NCBI GenBank assembly: GCA_900540995.1
Contig: UQHO01000012.1
Coordinates: 1-50,154, forward strand
From: an uncultured Collinsella sp.
GTDB lineage: Bacteria > Actinomycetota > Coriobacteriia > Coriobacteriales > Coriobacteriaceae
DNA: 50,154 bases
Reading direction: 5' to 3'
Part shown: one piece after another, positions 41,783 through 50,154 of the stretch
How the letters are laid out: the number at the start of each line of letters is the position of its first letter
How positions within the stretch are numbered: the first letter of the stretch is position 1
Program-made: the position numbers and the translations under genes
The notes under the pieces: model-generated
What the model was told of the DNA's origin: nothing
What the model saw: the letters and a program-made list of their open reading frames with translations, nothing else
The model's database searches: none

Positions 41783-44700
41783 TTACTGCCTGCCGTGGAA
41801 TAGCCTCCACTTTTCGTCTTCGATGTCTCTTTCAATTGATGACTTCACTTTTGACAGCCATTCTCTGTGTTTTAAATATGCAACACCTGCGGGCAGCTGA
41901 GCAGCAATCGAGTCAATCGCCTCAATCTCCTTGAGCTTTGCTGGAATAAAGCCTTTTTCAGGGGACCCGCTCATTGAAGATCGACGGAGATCCAAATGGT
42001 TGATCGATATCCCGTCTTTATCGAGCGTCAGAATGAGGGTGATAGCCCTAATCCTCGTCTCGTCATTGCAATCGGACAAGGCCCAGCTAATTCTATCGAG
42101 GCTATTTGCGTCGGCGATCCTTTCGCGGATGGTATATTCCAAGCGCTCCCAAAAAATATCGCTCGAGAGCGCATTTGCGTCATGAACGGGAAACAAAACG
42201 GCTATTTCAAGCCTGCCGAGTGGTTCGCTCAGCGCTTCATCGATCATTGCTTTCAGCAGATTCCAGGCATGATCATCCTGGACGGTCCAAAACGAGCTGA
42301 TTCTTCGCAGGAGATCGTGCCTTTGTCGGTAGTCGAGGTTGGCAACGTACTCCAAAAAACGGTCAATCATTGAGCTGTCAAGGCGTAAAAGGCAGCGTAG
42401 GAAAGCGAGGTTATAGTCGAAAGTAGGATATCCTTCAAGTGCGAGAAAATACAGGTTGACGGCCGGTGAGGGATTGGATTCGAAGTACGAATCTAGAGCG
42501 GAGACGCGCTTTTCGTCTCCGCAGTTGCCGAAAAACCGCCAAACCCCATCATTGTGTATATGTTCGGAAAGCCAAGAAGCATATTTGAGGATATAGCCAG
42601 GATGCTTTGGCTCGACTATCTCCAAATCTTCCAAGCAGAGATGCGTTCTGCCGTCGTCGAGTCTTGCGAGAATTTCGTCGAGCTCCTCCTTGTCGGGCCC
42701 GTTCTTTATTGCTAGCAAATCAAGATAGTCAAACAGGGCCGGATGGTCACTCACGTCGATCACCGCGCCCAGCTCGTTTCTAAGGACCTTCCTGCCGATG
42801 GTTTCAGCAAGATGATCAAGTGCTTCGTACGGGACAGGGATCGTCGAGGGCGACGAAGCGATATTGCGTGCGATTATGCTTGAGGCAGTATCTGGGGTCC
42901 TTTTGGCGATTTCCAGAAGGACTTTTCCGATAGCCCTGCCCGACTCCCACTCTTTATCGGAAATCTCATAATCTTCGGCTAGCTTTCCCAGGGCTTCGGT
43001 CAGTCGTTCTAGCGGTAACTCTTCCGCGGATATCCTCGGTTCTTTCTCTACGAGAGACTCGGAGTTCTCCAGACCAAGTGCGTCGAATGCGCTCTGGCGG
43101 AACCCATCGAGGCTCAGAGGGGGATTCTGCGCGCATGTTTCGTAAATCTGGTTGATGCTTAAGCTGCATAAGAGATCGATTGTCGAGTCTTCGGTTATAT
43201 ATTTGGGGAATAGCTCTTCAATCCTCGAGAGTACCGAATACATGTTTTCTGCGTACTCCGCTTCAGGTTCTTTGCCATAGAACGAGAAGTGCTGCCGAAA
43301 AGTGGATTTAACTTGCCTGCTGAATTCGGTTTCGACCAGAACGGAGAGCGCCCGGAAGCAATGGGCGTGGAGCTCGGCCAGCTCTGATGTGAAATTGAAG
43401 GTCAAAGTGTTGTATGTGTACGTTATGCCGTTTTGACAAACGCGCTGGGCCCTTGAAGAGAGGTATGAACTCGTCAAGACGATCAGACATGCTGCAACAT
43501 TGCGGGAATGCGATTGTTGATATTTTTGAGCGAGGGCATCGAGTTTGCTGTTTTCCAAATCGAATCCCGTACGATCGAGATCGTAAGCGAAAGCGCCGTC
43601 CGGCCCGCATGCCCAGTTGTACTCGGCCGCTCGCTCGGTGCCTCTTTCTACACACTTCACGAACAACTCGGAGGCTGTTTGCGAATACTCGCTTGAGTTC
43701 ATCAGGGATACAGAAATTTGCAGGGGCATAGATCCGTCGGATGTCGAATTCATGCCGAGAATTTCTTCCGATACGTCAGCGCAATCAGCGTTTTCGATGC
43801 GGTTTGAGGCAAAGGCGAGCGCCTGTATGGGGAGGAATTGATTGAATGTGACTATGAACTGATCGGCAATTCGCGCATCCCGATTCTTTATTTCATCCCA
43901 AGCTTTCTCGCATTCCCTTCGAAGGTAGTCGTACACGCTCGCACTTCCGCACACTTCAGCCATTGACTTGGCGGCTTTGAGATACGGCGCGTTCGGCATT
44001 TCTGCGGTATGCAGAATGAAATCCGCAAAACTGCCGTTCCCTTCTTTTGCGAAGTGGCGGCATATCAAGAAGTCGCGAAGATTCTGCTCTTCCATTCTTA
44101 TGGCTAGCACGCCATCGGCGGAGGTAAGGATCGTGACAATTTCCTGGTCGTTCAATCTGGATGCAAAATCCCGAATCTCGGCGTCGTCGTACCCCAGCCC
44201 CAAGAGTTCCTCGTAACAAGGGTCTCCTTCAATAAGATCGCAGCAGTCGTAGATTGCAAGGTTCTCTGCGAGACGCTGCTCCCTGCTGGAGTACCCAGCT
44301 AAAGCAGAATTCATATAGATGTTCAAAAGATCGTATGGCTCTTGGATGGCTTCGAAATTGCCGTCTGCTATGGGGCTTGCTGCCATGATAGCCAAGCGCA
44401 GGTTTCCGTTTGCGATTGCCGATACTCTCTCCCTCAGTGCTATGTTTTTTATGTTGTATTCGGTCTCGAGTATCGCTTCTATATTTTCCGCGGTTAGAGG
44501 CTCCAGCTCTATTTCTCTGAAATTTAGATAACTGCCGATTTTTGCGGTCAACTCGCTTCGGTGCATCTTCCTGCAGGTGAGGACAATCTTTAGCTTTTTG
44601 TTTTCCAAACAGATTCCCAGCAAGTGCTCAAGTGACAGGTTGCCGTTTGCATCATCGACTAGAAGGATAATGTTTTCCGACTCCGACAAAATCAGCTCGA

Positions 44701-45439
44701 TATCATCGTCGAGATGCGATGAATACCTAGAGTCCAAGATAAGAAGATCCCAGTGATGCCGTTTGCTGAATGAGAGGCATGCGTCGAGGGCGATCTTGGT
44801 TTTCCCCGATCCAGACTGCCCCTGAATCACCACTGCCTTGTTTTGCTCTATCGATTCGACGATGACTGAAAACTCGGAATCCCTGTGCATGAGGAGCTTC
44901 GACAGGTCGGTTGAGAAACGGTCGTTCAGGCTTCGCTCGATGAAGCGGTCTGGGGCGATGAATGATCCCTTTCCGAGTGGAACGCCCAATACCGTATGCG
45001 CTAGCGCAGGGTATTTTCCATCAAGGTCGCTCGCAATTGTCTCTGGCCCGATTATTTCTATCCGTGGATCGATGGCACGGACCTCCTCGAGTACCAGAGG
45101 TGAAAGGCGAAAGTATGTGTGGCACAGGATGATTCGATCTATGAGTTGCGGATTGATTCCGGTTTTGCTCCTGTCGAGGCAGTCTTTAGCATCATTTAGC
45201 AGCTTATTGCGGATGTCGGATTTAGAGGTTGTGTATGCCGCGAAGAGGTAGTGTCCATTCTCTCCTACGGAGTACATGTCTGGCACTCCGGTCGTGGTTT
45301 TATCCGTGCCGCATTGGGATCCTAATTCAATGATGTTGTTAAGCGAATATCTCCTATATAGATACTGATTTGCTAGTGTTTGAAAACGCCCGCCTTCGAT
45401 CTGCCTTAGCTCTTCTTGGATCTGATTTATTTGGGACAT
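41783..45439 (-). CDS. nuclease-like domain fused to a STAND-type P-loop NTPase, putative antiphage protein
   Basis: A 1218-residue protein. The N-terminal about 75 residues resemble a PD-(D/E)xK-like nuclease domain: GGRFQTLANQYLYRRY, GTDKTTTGVPDMYS and LFAAYTTSKS. A STAND-like NTPase follows: FIAPDRFIERSL, P-loop GQSGSGKT (207-214), Walker B NIILLVDDA (256-264) and the sensor-like VLTCRKMHRSEL. The C-terminal about 800 residues are helical without named repeats, the usual place of the sensor in such proteins. This layout resembles nSTAND3-type defence ATPases. Start at 45439 has GAGGAG five bases upstream. GC content is below that of the core genes. Confidence 0.75.
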   Translation of the reverse strand: MSQINQIQEELRQIEGGRFQTLANQYLYRRYSLNNIIELGSQCGTDKTTTGVPDMYSVGENGHYLFAAYTTSKSDIRNKLLNDAKDCLDRSKTGINPQLIDRIILCHTYFRLSPLVLEEVRAIDPRIEIIGPETIASDLDGKYPALAHTVLGVPLGKGSFIAPDRFIERSLNDRFSTDLSKLLMHRDSEFSVIVESIEQNKAVVIQGQSGSGKTKIALDACLSFSKRHHWDLLILDSRYSSHLDDDIELILSESENIILLVDDANGNLSLEHLLGICLENKKLKIVLTCRKMHRSELTAKIGSYLNFREIELEPLTAENIEAILETEYNIKNIALRERVSAIANGNLRLAIMAASPIADGNFEAIQEPYDLLNIYMNSALAGYSSREQRLAENLAIYDCCDLIEGDPCYEELLGLGYDDAEIRDFASRLNDQEIVTILTSADGVLAIRMEEQNLRDFLICRHFAKEGNGSFADFILHTAEMPNAPYLKAAKSMAEVCGSASVYDYLRRECEKAWDEIKNRDARIADQFIVTFNQFLPIQALAFASNRIENADCADVSEEILGMNSTSDGSMPLQISVSLMNSSEYSQTASELFVKCVERGTERAAEYNWACGPDGAFAYDLDRTGFDLENSKLDALAQKYQQSHSRNVAACLIVLTSSYLSSRAQRVCQNGITYTYNTLTFNFTSELAELHAHCFRALSVLVETEFSRQVKSTFRQHFSFYGKEPEAEYAENMYSVLSRIEELFPKYITEDSTIDLLCSLSINQIYETCAQNPPLSLDGFRQSAFDALGLENSESLVEKEPRISAEELPLERLTEALGKLAEDYEISDKEWESGRAIGKVLLEIAKRTPDTASSIIARNIASSPSTIPVPYEALDHLAETIGRKVLRNELGAVIDVSDHPALFDYLDLLAIKNGPDKEELDEILARLDDGRTHLCLEDLEIVEPKHPGYILKYASWLSEHIHNDGVWRFFGNCGDEKRVSALDSYFESNPSPAVNLYFLALEGYPTFDYNLAFLRCLLRLDSSMIDRFLEYVANLDYRQRHDLLRRISSFWTVQDDHAWNLLKAMIDEALSEPLGRLEIAVLFPVHDANALSSDIFWERLEYTIRERIADANSLDRISWALSDCNDETRIRAITLILTLDKDGISINHLDLRRSSMSGSPEKGFIPAKLKEIEAIDSIAAQLPAGVAYLKHREWLSKVKSSIERDIEDEKWRLFHGRQ

Positions 45440-45489
45440 TTTGCTCCTCGCGATAAATTCGCCTTTTGATTTCTCTTTTCTTACTCTAG

Positions 45490-45677
45490 TCCGCCTACCT
45501 CAGCAAGCCTTACAAGCTCGAGGGACGAGTCGACGACGTCCTCGAAGTCAAGCCCCGCCGCATAGGCCCTCGGATAAGGCGAGCGGAGGGCGCGTGACCC
45601 CGTCGGAAATGGCCGCCGTTAGGTGCGTGTTCGAGAGCTGCGCGGCGGAGCTGGATGGAGCCTGGGCAAGGCATTAG
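45490..45677 (+). pseudogene. remnants of two overlapping lost genes
   Basis: Two plus-strand pieces with GC-rich codons lie in the 45440-45764 gap. The first (45490-45597) reads SAYLSKPYKLEGRVDDVLEV and ends RIRRAEGA. The second (45594-45677) starts at a GTG that overlaps the first stop and reads VTPSEMAAVRCVFESCAAEL, ending DGAWARH. The stop/start overlap resembles a former operon. Neither has a full product, and I see nothing else in the gap. Confidence 0.35.
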
Positions 45678-45764
45678 GGCATCCTCGTCCTTGTCGTAAG
45701 ACTGCCATTAGAAGATCTTCTGCAAATCCTAAGCCACGTTTCAACTTGGCAACAGCTGCGGATC

Positions 45765-47600
45765 CTAGATATCGGCAAGACATTCGAGACTCTTGGATAT
45801 GGCGTCGAAATAGATCCTTTGGTAATACTCCATGGTCTCGACCTTGCCGATCTCCGATCCGAGCCTCTTGGCCCAAGCTACGAGGGCCTTCCTGTCCTCG
45901 CCCTCGAGCGAGGCCGTGCACGACCTCATGTGGTCGCCCGGAAAAAGGACACTGTGCACAAGCCGAATATCTTCGGGAGGCATCTTCTCCATCGCCCTCG
46001 CGAGGAGGGAAGTGTCGAGGGAAATGAGCGACAGGATGGGTTCCGACCAGTCATCTGATTTCGAGAAAGCCAGATAGAGCTTCGTCGCGAATTGGTCGGG
46101 GGCGTTTATCAGGACGTTGCCAAGAGACTCCGACTCCCGTTCGCGTAGCGTCGTCAAGGCGAGCTCCCTCAGCCTGTCGACCTCCTCCAAAGCCGGAATC
46201 TCATGCGCTTCGCTCGAGTCGAAAGGGATCTCCTGCCATTCGACTCGATTCTTTCCGATTGACCTCACTGCAGACTCGGGATCCCGTCCAATGGAGGATT
46301 CCATCGCCTTGACGAGCGGCGCGACCCCTTCGGGAAAGGCGTCAGCAAATTCCCCCGCAATGCCTTTGACGGCACGCAGGACGTCGGGATAGACGTCGAA
46401 CGACAAGCCGCGGCTCCCGTCCCCGGGGACAATCCCGGCGACTAAAGTCTCCACCATGCCAAGGACATCGGCATCGCGGAAAGTGGCGTGTCTGATGCCT
46501 TCGATACATTCAATAGCTTTCCGCGCGGCCGGCCCGTCGGGATGAAAGGTCGCAAGGTAATCTTCCAGGCAGGAACGAACATGCTTGGAATCGACCCCCT
46601 CACACCTCTCGAAAAAGCGGGGGATGAAGTCCAGGGCGGCGTATTTGAGCCGGCGCGACTCGAAAATGCCACCCCTAAGGATGGAATCCTCCCGGCTTGA
46701 CGGAGGCCCGATGCGCATCCCCTTCGCCGCCCCCGCTGCAAAGCCGAAAGCCTCTTTGAAAACTGCCCTGGCAGACTCCGGGTCGGTGGGTTCAGCGAAG
46801 AACCCGGATTCCTTCATCCCGACCAGCACGGGGCGCATCTTGCTGAGGGATCGCAAGTTCGGCGATTCGCTTCCTTCAATCGCCGAAACGGCGTCCTCGA
46901 GCGCGCCTGGGTAGATGCCGCCCAGCACGCCTCCCAGAACGCGTTCCACAACCGAGCCGACCGAGGGCCTGAACCGGCACTTCCGCCAGACGGTCTTCTC
47001 GATGAGGCTCTCGTACTCCCTGGTCGTCCCCTTCTCCCCCTTCGGTCCTAGCCCTTTCCTCCACTCATCCTCGTTGCAGACGAGGAGGACCTTCTTCCTG
47101 CAGCCAACGACGAGGTGGTCGACCGCCCCGAGCAGCTCGCGAATGCCCATGTCGCACCTCTCCACGTCGTCTATGACGAGGAGGGTCTCGGGGCCGATGA
47201 TGAGGTTCACGGCATTCAGCGGCGCCATCTTGAGATCGACGCCCGCCTTCTTCTCCAGCTCCCTGATCTTTTTCCCGAGGAACGATATTCCCGTGTCCTT
47301 GGCGAACCCGACGAGTGAATCCCACCTGCCCCTCTCCCCGCCGGCCGCGCACCCTATGGCGTATTTCGAGATGAAACCAGACTCAATCGCCCCGCAGAGC
47401 TCCGCTAAGTCCTTGGCGCCGTAGGCGGACGCCACCACGACGGGATGCCGGCTCTCATCCTCCTCCAGCTTCTCGGTCAGTGCGTGCTCGACAAAGTAGG
47501 TTTTCCCGCATCCCCATTCCCCGGTAAGCATGAGGGCGTACGAGTTCTCCTTGTCCTCGATGTACTCCCTCACGACGCCGATGATGTCATCCTCGTTCAC
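45765..47600 (-). CDS. KAP-family P-loop NTPase
   Basis: A 611-residue KAP NTPase. I use the GTG at 47600 because AAGGAG lies eight bases upstream; the open frame goes back to 47729 through the remnant of another gene. The P-loop GEWGCGKT is at residues 27-34 and Walker B is TLLVIDDVERCD, with the ERCD turn typical of the family. KAP proteins in many defence islands and prophages act with membrane-bound partners; no obvious pair of membrane helices is present here. A long helical C-terminal half follows (residues about 240-611). High GC codons distinguish it from its AT-rich neighbours on both sides. Confidence 0.82.
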   Translation of the reverse strand: MNEDDIIGVVREYIEDKENSYALMLTGEWGCGKTYFVEHALTEKLEEDESRHPVVVASAYGAKDLAELCGAIESGFISKYAIGCAAGGERGRWDSLVGFAKDTGISFLGKKIRELEKKAGVDLKMAPLNAVNLIIGPETLLVIDDVERCDMGIRELLGAVDHLVVGCRKKVLLVCNEDEWRKGLGPKGEKGTTREYESLIEKTVWRKCRFRPSVGSVVERVLGGVLGGIYPGALEDAVSAIEGSESPNLRSLSKMRPVLVGMKESGFFAEPTDPESARAVFKEAFGFAAGAAKGMRIGPPSSREDSILRGGIFESRRLKYAALDFIPRFFERCEGVDSKHVRSCLEDYLATFHPDGPAARKAIECIEGIRHATFRDADVLGMVETLVAGIVPGDGSRGLSFDVYPDVLRAVKGIAGEFADAFPEGVAPLVKAMESSIGRDPESAVRSIGKNRVEWQEIPFDSSEAHEIPALEEVDRLRELALTTLRERESESLGNVLINAPDQFATKLYLAFSKSDDWSEPILSLISLDTSLLARAMEKMPPEDIRLVHSVLFPGDHMRSCTASLEGEDRKALVAWAKRLGSEIGKVETMEYYQRIYFDAISKSLECLADI

Positions 47601-47662
47601 CTTGGTCGCTCCTTGTCCGCCATCGGTTTCCACCCTTACCTTTCCTATGGCCAGGCGAGAGC

Positions 47663-47768
47663 CTACTCCAGCGCTTTCGGATCCCATTCGAACCCTTCGG
47701 CCTGCCGCCTTATCGCCGGGTCGATGCACTTCTTGACGAGCTCAAGCGCCGCGGCCGCGCGGTGCAAG
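47663..47768 (-). pseudogene. 3' remnant of a gene upstream of the KAP NTPase gene
   Basis: On the minus strand a GC-rich frame reads SLHRAAAALELVKKCIDPAI then RRQAEGFEWDPKALE and stops at 47663. It starts right where the AT-rich DUF262 gene ends (47769), with no start codon of its own; the longer open frame into that gene is only a shadow. It is likely the tail of a gene once paired with the KAP gene and cut when the DUF262 gene was inserted. Confidence 0.5.
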
Positions 47769-49418
47769 CTAGTGGATGACCATTTCAAACAAATCTTTCG
47801 CGATAAAATCAACGCGCTTCTTAACGTCAAAACAACCATTCGCATAGCGTTTAGCAAAAGCTCTTGTAGTGGCATAACGCGATTCAGCGTATATGGGCAG
47901 CTTTTCCTTAAGCGATTTGTCTTTACATTTCGCGTTAAGTCGCTCTTCTAGCATGAGCAAGTTCCCAATAATCGAGTTTTCCTGAGCCTGCGAATCCGGA
48001 AGAATGTGCTCTATTGTGAATGCCTCAGAAACCCTAACACCAGACTTAAGCTCCTCGAGCAAGGCAAGGACCAACTTGCAGCGATCCTTCAACTTTGTTT
48101 CGCTATACAACGGCCACGAATGAGACCATCCAAGCGAAAGGAGATTAATTCGAAATGTTTCTTCTGAAGGCAGTTTTTCGTTAAAACTATTTTTCCACTC
48201 ATCTAACACTTGCTGGGTGCAGTTCAACTCGATTGCGTATGAGTGTTTCACGATCGAATCCGATAGGTGGTTCGACTCCATTCCCCCGATTATCTTATAG
48301 CAAATATAGAACCGGTAAATAAATCCAATCGCATCATCATACTGCTCGCTCGTTAGCTGCTCTATTTCGCGAGCGTGCATTAAACTCATAAGAAGCGGCC
48401 TGAAGACGCGGACATTGTGTGTTCTTAAGAAACTCAAGATTTCCGCATTTCTGTCATCGCTGGTTGGCTCGACAATCTCTGCATAATATCCGGCTTTTAG
48501 CCTTAAATCATAGAGAAGATCAGCAGCCTTCTTTGGATCCGTAAAATCCCTTATTTTCTTATATGCTCCATCCTTGTCGCCTTGACCTAGGCGATATTTT
48601 TGAATTGCGTAGTGACGCAAAAAAGCTTTCATGTTCGAGCCGACTGTTGCTTCAATTTCCGACCATACCTGTTTTGCATCATCGCGCTTTTCTATAGGAT
48701 GGATATAGCGCATAATATAGTTCTTCAGAAGCTCATGGTCCTCAAGCTCGATACCTCGCGCATTCAATATTTCGAATATTGTGTACGAATCTTCCTCAGA
48801 CGATGATTTGATGTTTACATATGCGACAGAAATGACCGCATCCCTGAAGGCCAGCAACTCCTCATCCTTCATCTTGGCGAAACTTGCACTGAAATATTGG
48901 AAGGCTTTAACGATCAGTTCGTCTTTTGATCCGGACGCGCGTTTGCTCTTCGAGAAAGCCACAGCAGACATGGCAGCCGCATCTTCAGGAGAGATAGCAA
49001 TTACTCCTTCGACGATCCTCGTTAATGATAAATGATTCTCCGGAGCGACGATCGCGTGCTCAACATCCTTAGTATCTATCGCCACTAGATATTTTTTTGT
49101 GCCATTAGCGTGGTTAATCATATTCCTTTTCTTGAAAGCGAACATGAGGCTAGACAGCAAGAGCGTTAGGGTAATAACTCTTTGTTGACCATCAATTATT
49201 GTAAAAACCCCGAGGCTGTCTTCTTCTTCTTCCTCCATCAGCACTATCGAACCGATGAAATGCGACGTAGCAACTTCCTCTGTCACAAGTTTGATGTCTT
49301 CGAATAGATCTTTCCAGTTATGCTCATCCCACACGTAAGCGCGCTGATTGCGAGGGATTCTATAGATTGAGTCATTAAGCAGCTTTCCAACCGTACTCTG
49401 ACGTGCTTCAAATGCCAT
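47769..49418 (-). CDS. DUF262-DUF1524 protein, GmrSD-like type IV restriction family
   Basis: A 549-residue single-chain fusion. The N-terminal DUF262 (ParB/Srx-like) domain has IPRNQRAYVWDEHNWKDLFE (about residues 20-39), the nucleotide-binding GVFTIIDGQQRVITLTLLLS and FEILNARGIELEDHELLKNY. The C-terminal DUF1524 HNH-type nuclease domain has FTIEHILPDSQ, then IGNLLMLEERLNAK. GmrS-GmrD of E. coli phage defence, SspE and BrxU share these domains and cut modified or marked DNA. The start at 49418 has AAGGGA five bases upstream. Codons are strongly AT-rich compared with the KAP gene, a mark of separate transfer. Confidence 0.88.
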   Translation of the reverse strand: MAFEARQSTVGKLLNDSIYRIPRNQRAYVWDEHNWKDLFEDIKLVTEEVATSHFIGSIVLMEEEEEDSLGVFTIIDGQQRVITLTLLLSSLMFAFKKRNMINHANGTKKYLVAIDTKDVEHAIVAPENHLSLTRIVEGVIAISPEDAAAMSAVAFSKSKRASGSKDELIVKAFQYFSASFAKMKDEELLAFRDAVISVAYVNIKSSSEEDSYTIFEILNARGIELEDHELLKNYIMRYIHPIEKRDDAKQVWSEIEATVGSNMKAFLRHYAIQKYRLGQGDKDGAYKKIRDFTDPKKAADLLYDLRLKAGYYAEIVEPTSDDRNAEILSFLRTHNVRVFRPLLMSLMHAREIEQLTSEQYDDAIGFIYRFYICYKIIGGMESNHLSDSIVKHSYAIELNCTQQVLDEWKNSFNEKLPSEETFRINLLSLGWSHSWPLYSETKLKDRCKLVLALLEELKSGVRVSEAFTIEHILPDSQAQENSIIGNLLMLEERLNAKCKDKSLKEKLPIYAESRYATTRAFAKRYANGCFDVKKRVDFIAKDLFEMVIH

Positions 49419-49539
49419 GTTGATCCCTTGCCTTCGCAATAGTTTTGTCGGCCTTGCCGCCTCTCGGCGTCACCAACGCCTTCGCTACAATAAAAGTCGG
49501 CACATCGCCGAGCAGGGCCGCCTTTTCGCTCGCGAACAT
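49408..49539 (-). CDS. 43-residue ORF overlapping the DUF262 start
   Basis: A 43-codon frame, MFASEKAALLGDVPTFIVAK at its start and RDQHGI at its end, with GC-rich third positions unlike the DUF262 gene. It runs 11 bases into that gene, an overlap that could couple translation. The ribosome site is poor. It could be a small partner or the tail of a lost gene. Confidence 0.35.
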   Translation of the reverse strand: MFASEKAALLGDVPTFIVAKALVTPRGGKADKTIAKARDQHGI

Positions 49540-49819
49540 GCCGACTGCCCCAATCAATCTCCGTCGCTGCCATCATCGTCGATTAACCAACATGTCAGCA
49601 GCAGGCAATCGTCACGTCCACAGTCCATTCTATATGCCGGCTGAGCATGGGGCGCATCTTAATCGCCAAGATATCCAGGAAGCCCGAGCTTCCAGGGAAA
49701 TGCCTTCAGACGCCTTACGTTGGGTAGGCCCCCTACAGAGATCTATTGGCCGTGCACCGCAAACAACGCGTTAGGCCGTTGCACGCAATCGGCCAGCCAC
49801 CCAGCATCCCCAATCCGCG

Positions 49820-50011
49820 TCACAACTCCCTACCCCGCTCCAGCCATCGTAATCTCCATACAGTGTCCAAACCCACACCAATAAAACCAACCCACGCAAC
49901 AAGCAGCCCTCGCTTAGCAACCCAAACACCACCACAAGCCAGCAAGCAATCACCAGTCTGCGTTCGCAACATCGCTTGGAACGGCAAATGCTTACCGCGC
50001 CCTTGAAACAC
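49820..50011 (-). CDS. possible 63-residue membrane-like ORF
   Basis: A GTG/ATG-start frame with one hydrophobic segment (GLLVAWVGFIGVGLDTVW) and a basic C-terminus. No good ribosome site is visible and codons are only weakly biased, so this may be chance. The rest of 49540-50154 contains no gene I can support; a TATACT at about 50046 after TTTTTCG might be a plus-strand promoter leading out of the window. Confidence 0.2.
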   Translation of the reverse strand: MFQGRGKHLPFQAMLRTQTGDCLLACGGVWVAKRGLLVAWVGFIGVGLDTVWRLRWLERGREL

Positions 50012-50154
50012 GCCAAACTCGTCTACAACCTGCGGTTTTTCGTTTATACTGCAATCGTTGAAATGCCGGTACGCTTGCAGAATCGTACCTGTTCCGATTA
50101 CAGACGATATGAGCAGGACATAAAAACATTGAGAGCCCCTGCTGCATGAAAGAC

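Noticed and set aside
41783..49418. A complete known multi-gene system (BREX, Dnd/Ssp, Gabija or similar) made of the large island genes
   Set aside because: The genes have different composition and are separated by gene remnants, and no full known gene set is present; they are better seen as separate modules.

Overview
The window looks like a chromosomal segment of a high-GC, monoderm gut actinobacterium of the class Coriobacteriia, most likely Collinsella or a close relative. The basis is gene content and order (coaD-rsmD-recG-fakA-asp23; dnaG-rpoD; rimP-nusA-infB-rbfA-nrnA-truB-ribF), GC-rich codon use in the core genes, and a Pel exopolysaccharide operon without the outer-membrane genes pelB and pelC. 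The genus is an inference from memory; nothing in the window proves it.

Layout. (1) 0-25 kb is housekeeping, nearly all on the minus strand. First come coaD, rsmD, recG, a FakA/YloV-like DAK2 protein and an Asp23 protein, then two identical tRNA-Asn genes with a good promoter and terminator. Then follow rpoD, dnaG, ribF, truB, nrnA, rbfA, infB, nusA and rimP as an almost gapless translation/RNA operon. A strong promoter precedes rimP, with an intrinsic terminator inside a very short leader, so the operon probably has an attenuator. A lipoprotein gene (plus strand), leuS, guaB, a ModE-like repressor (plus strand) and an odd PLP-enzyme homologue complete this part. (2) 25.0-36.2 kb is one eight-gene minus-strand operon, most genes overlapping by a few bases: an SDR-PelD fusion, a PelE-like protein, a PelA-like DUF2194 deacetylase, PelF, PelG, a CotH-type lipoprotein kinase, a VTC-domain protein and a DUF4956 membrane protein. 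It is a monoderm Pel-type exopolysaccharide system; the PelD protein keeps an RxxD c-di-GMP site in a degenerate GGDEF domain. (3) 36.2-50.1 kb is an accessory region, AT-richer in several genes. It has an AlbA_2/Schlafen-type ATP-binding regulator flanked by two copies of a palindromic repeat, a convergent pair of unknown genes, a 1218-residue nuclease-STAND NTPase protein, a KAP-family P-loop NTPase and a DUF262-DUF1524 (GmrSD-like) protein. It reads as a defence island. Three junctions between its genes hold GC-rich tail fragments of lost genes, as expected from repeated gene replacement.

Several palindromic elements lie between genes: near 6.2 kb, in the leuS leader, between the convergent genes at 23.8 kb, twice around 36.5 and 38.7 kb, and a perfect 22-bp inverted repeat at 38.9 kb. 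No transposase, integrase, rRNA or CRISPR array was seen. No diguanylate cyclase gene is present to feed the Pel system, so that signal would have to come from elsewhere in the genome.
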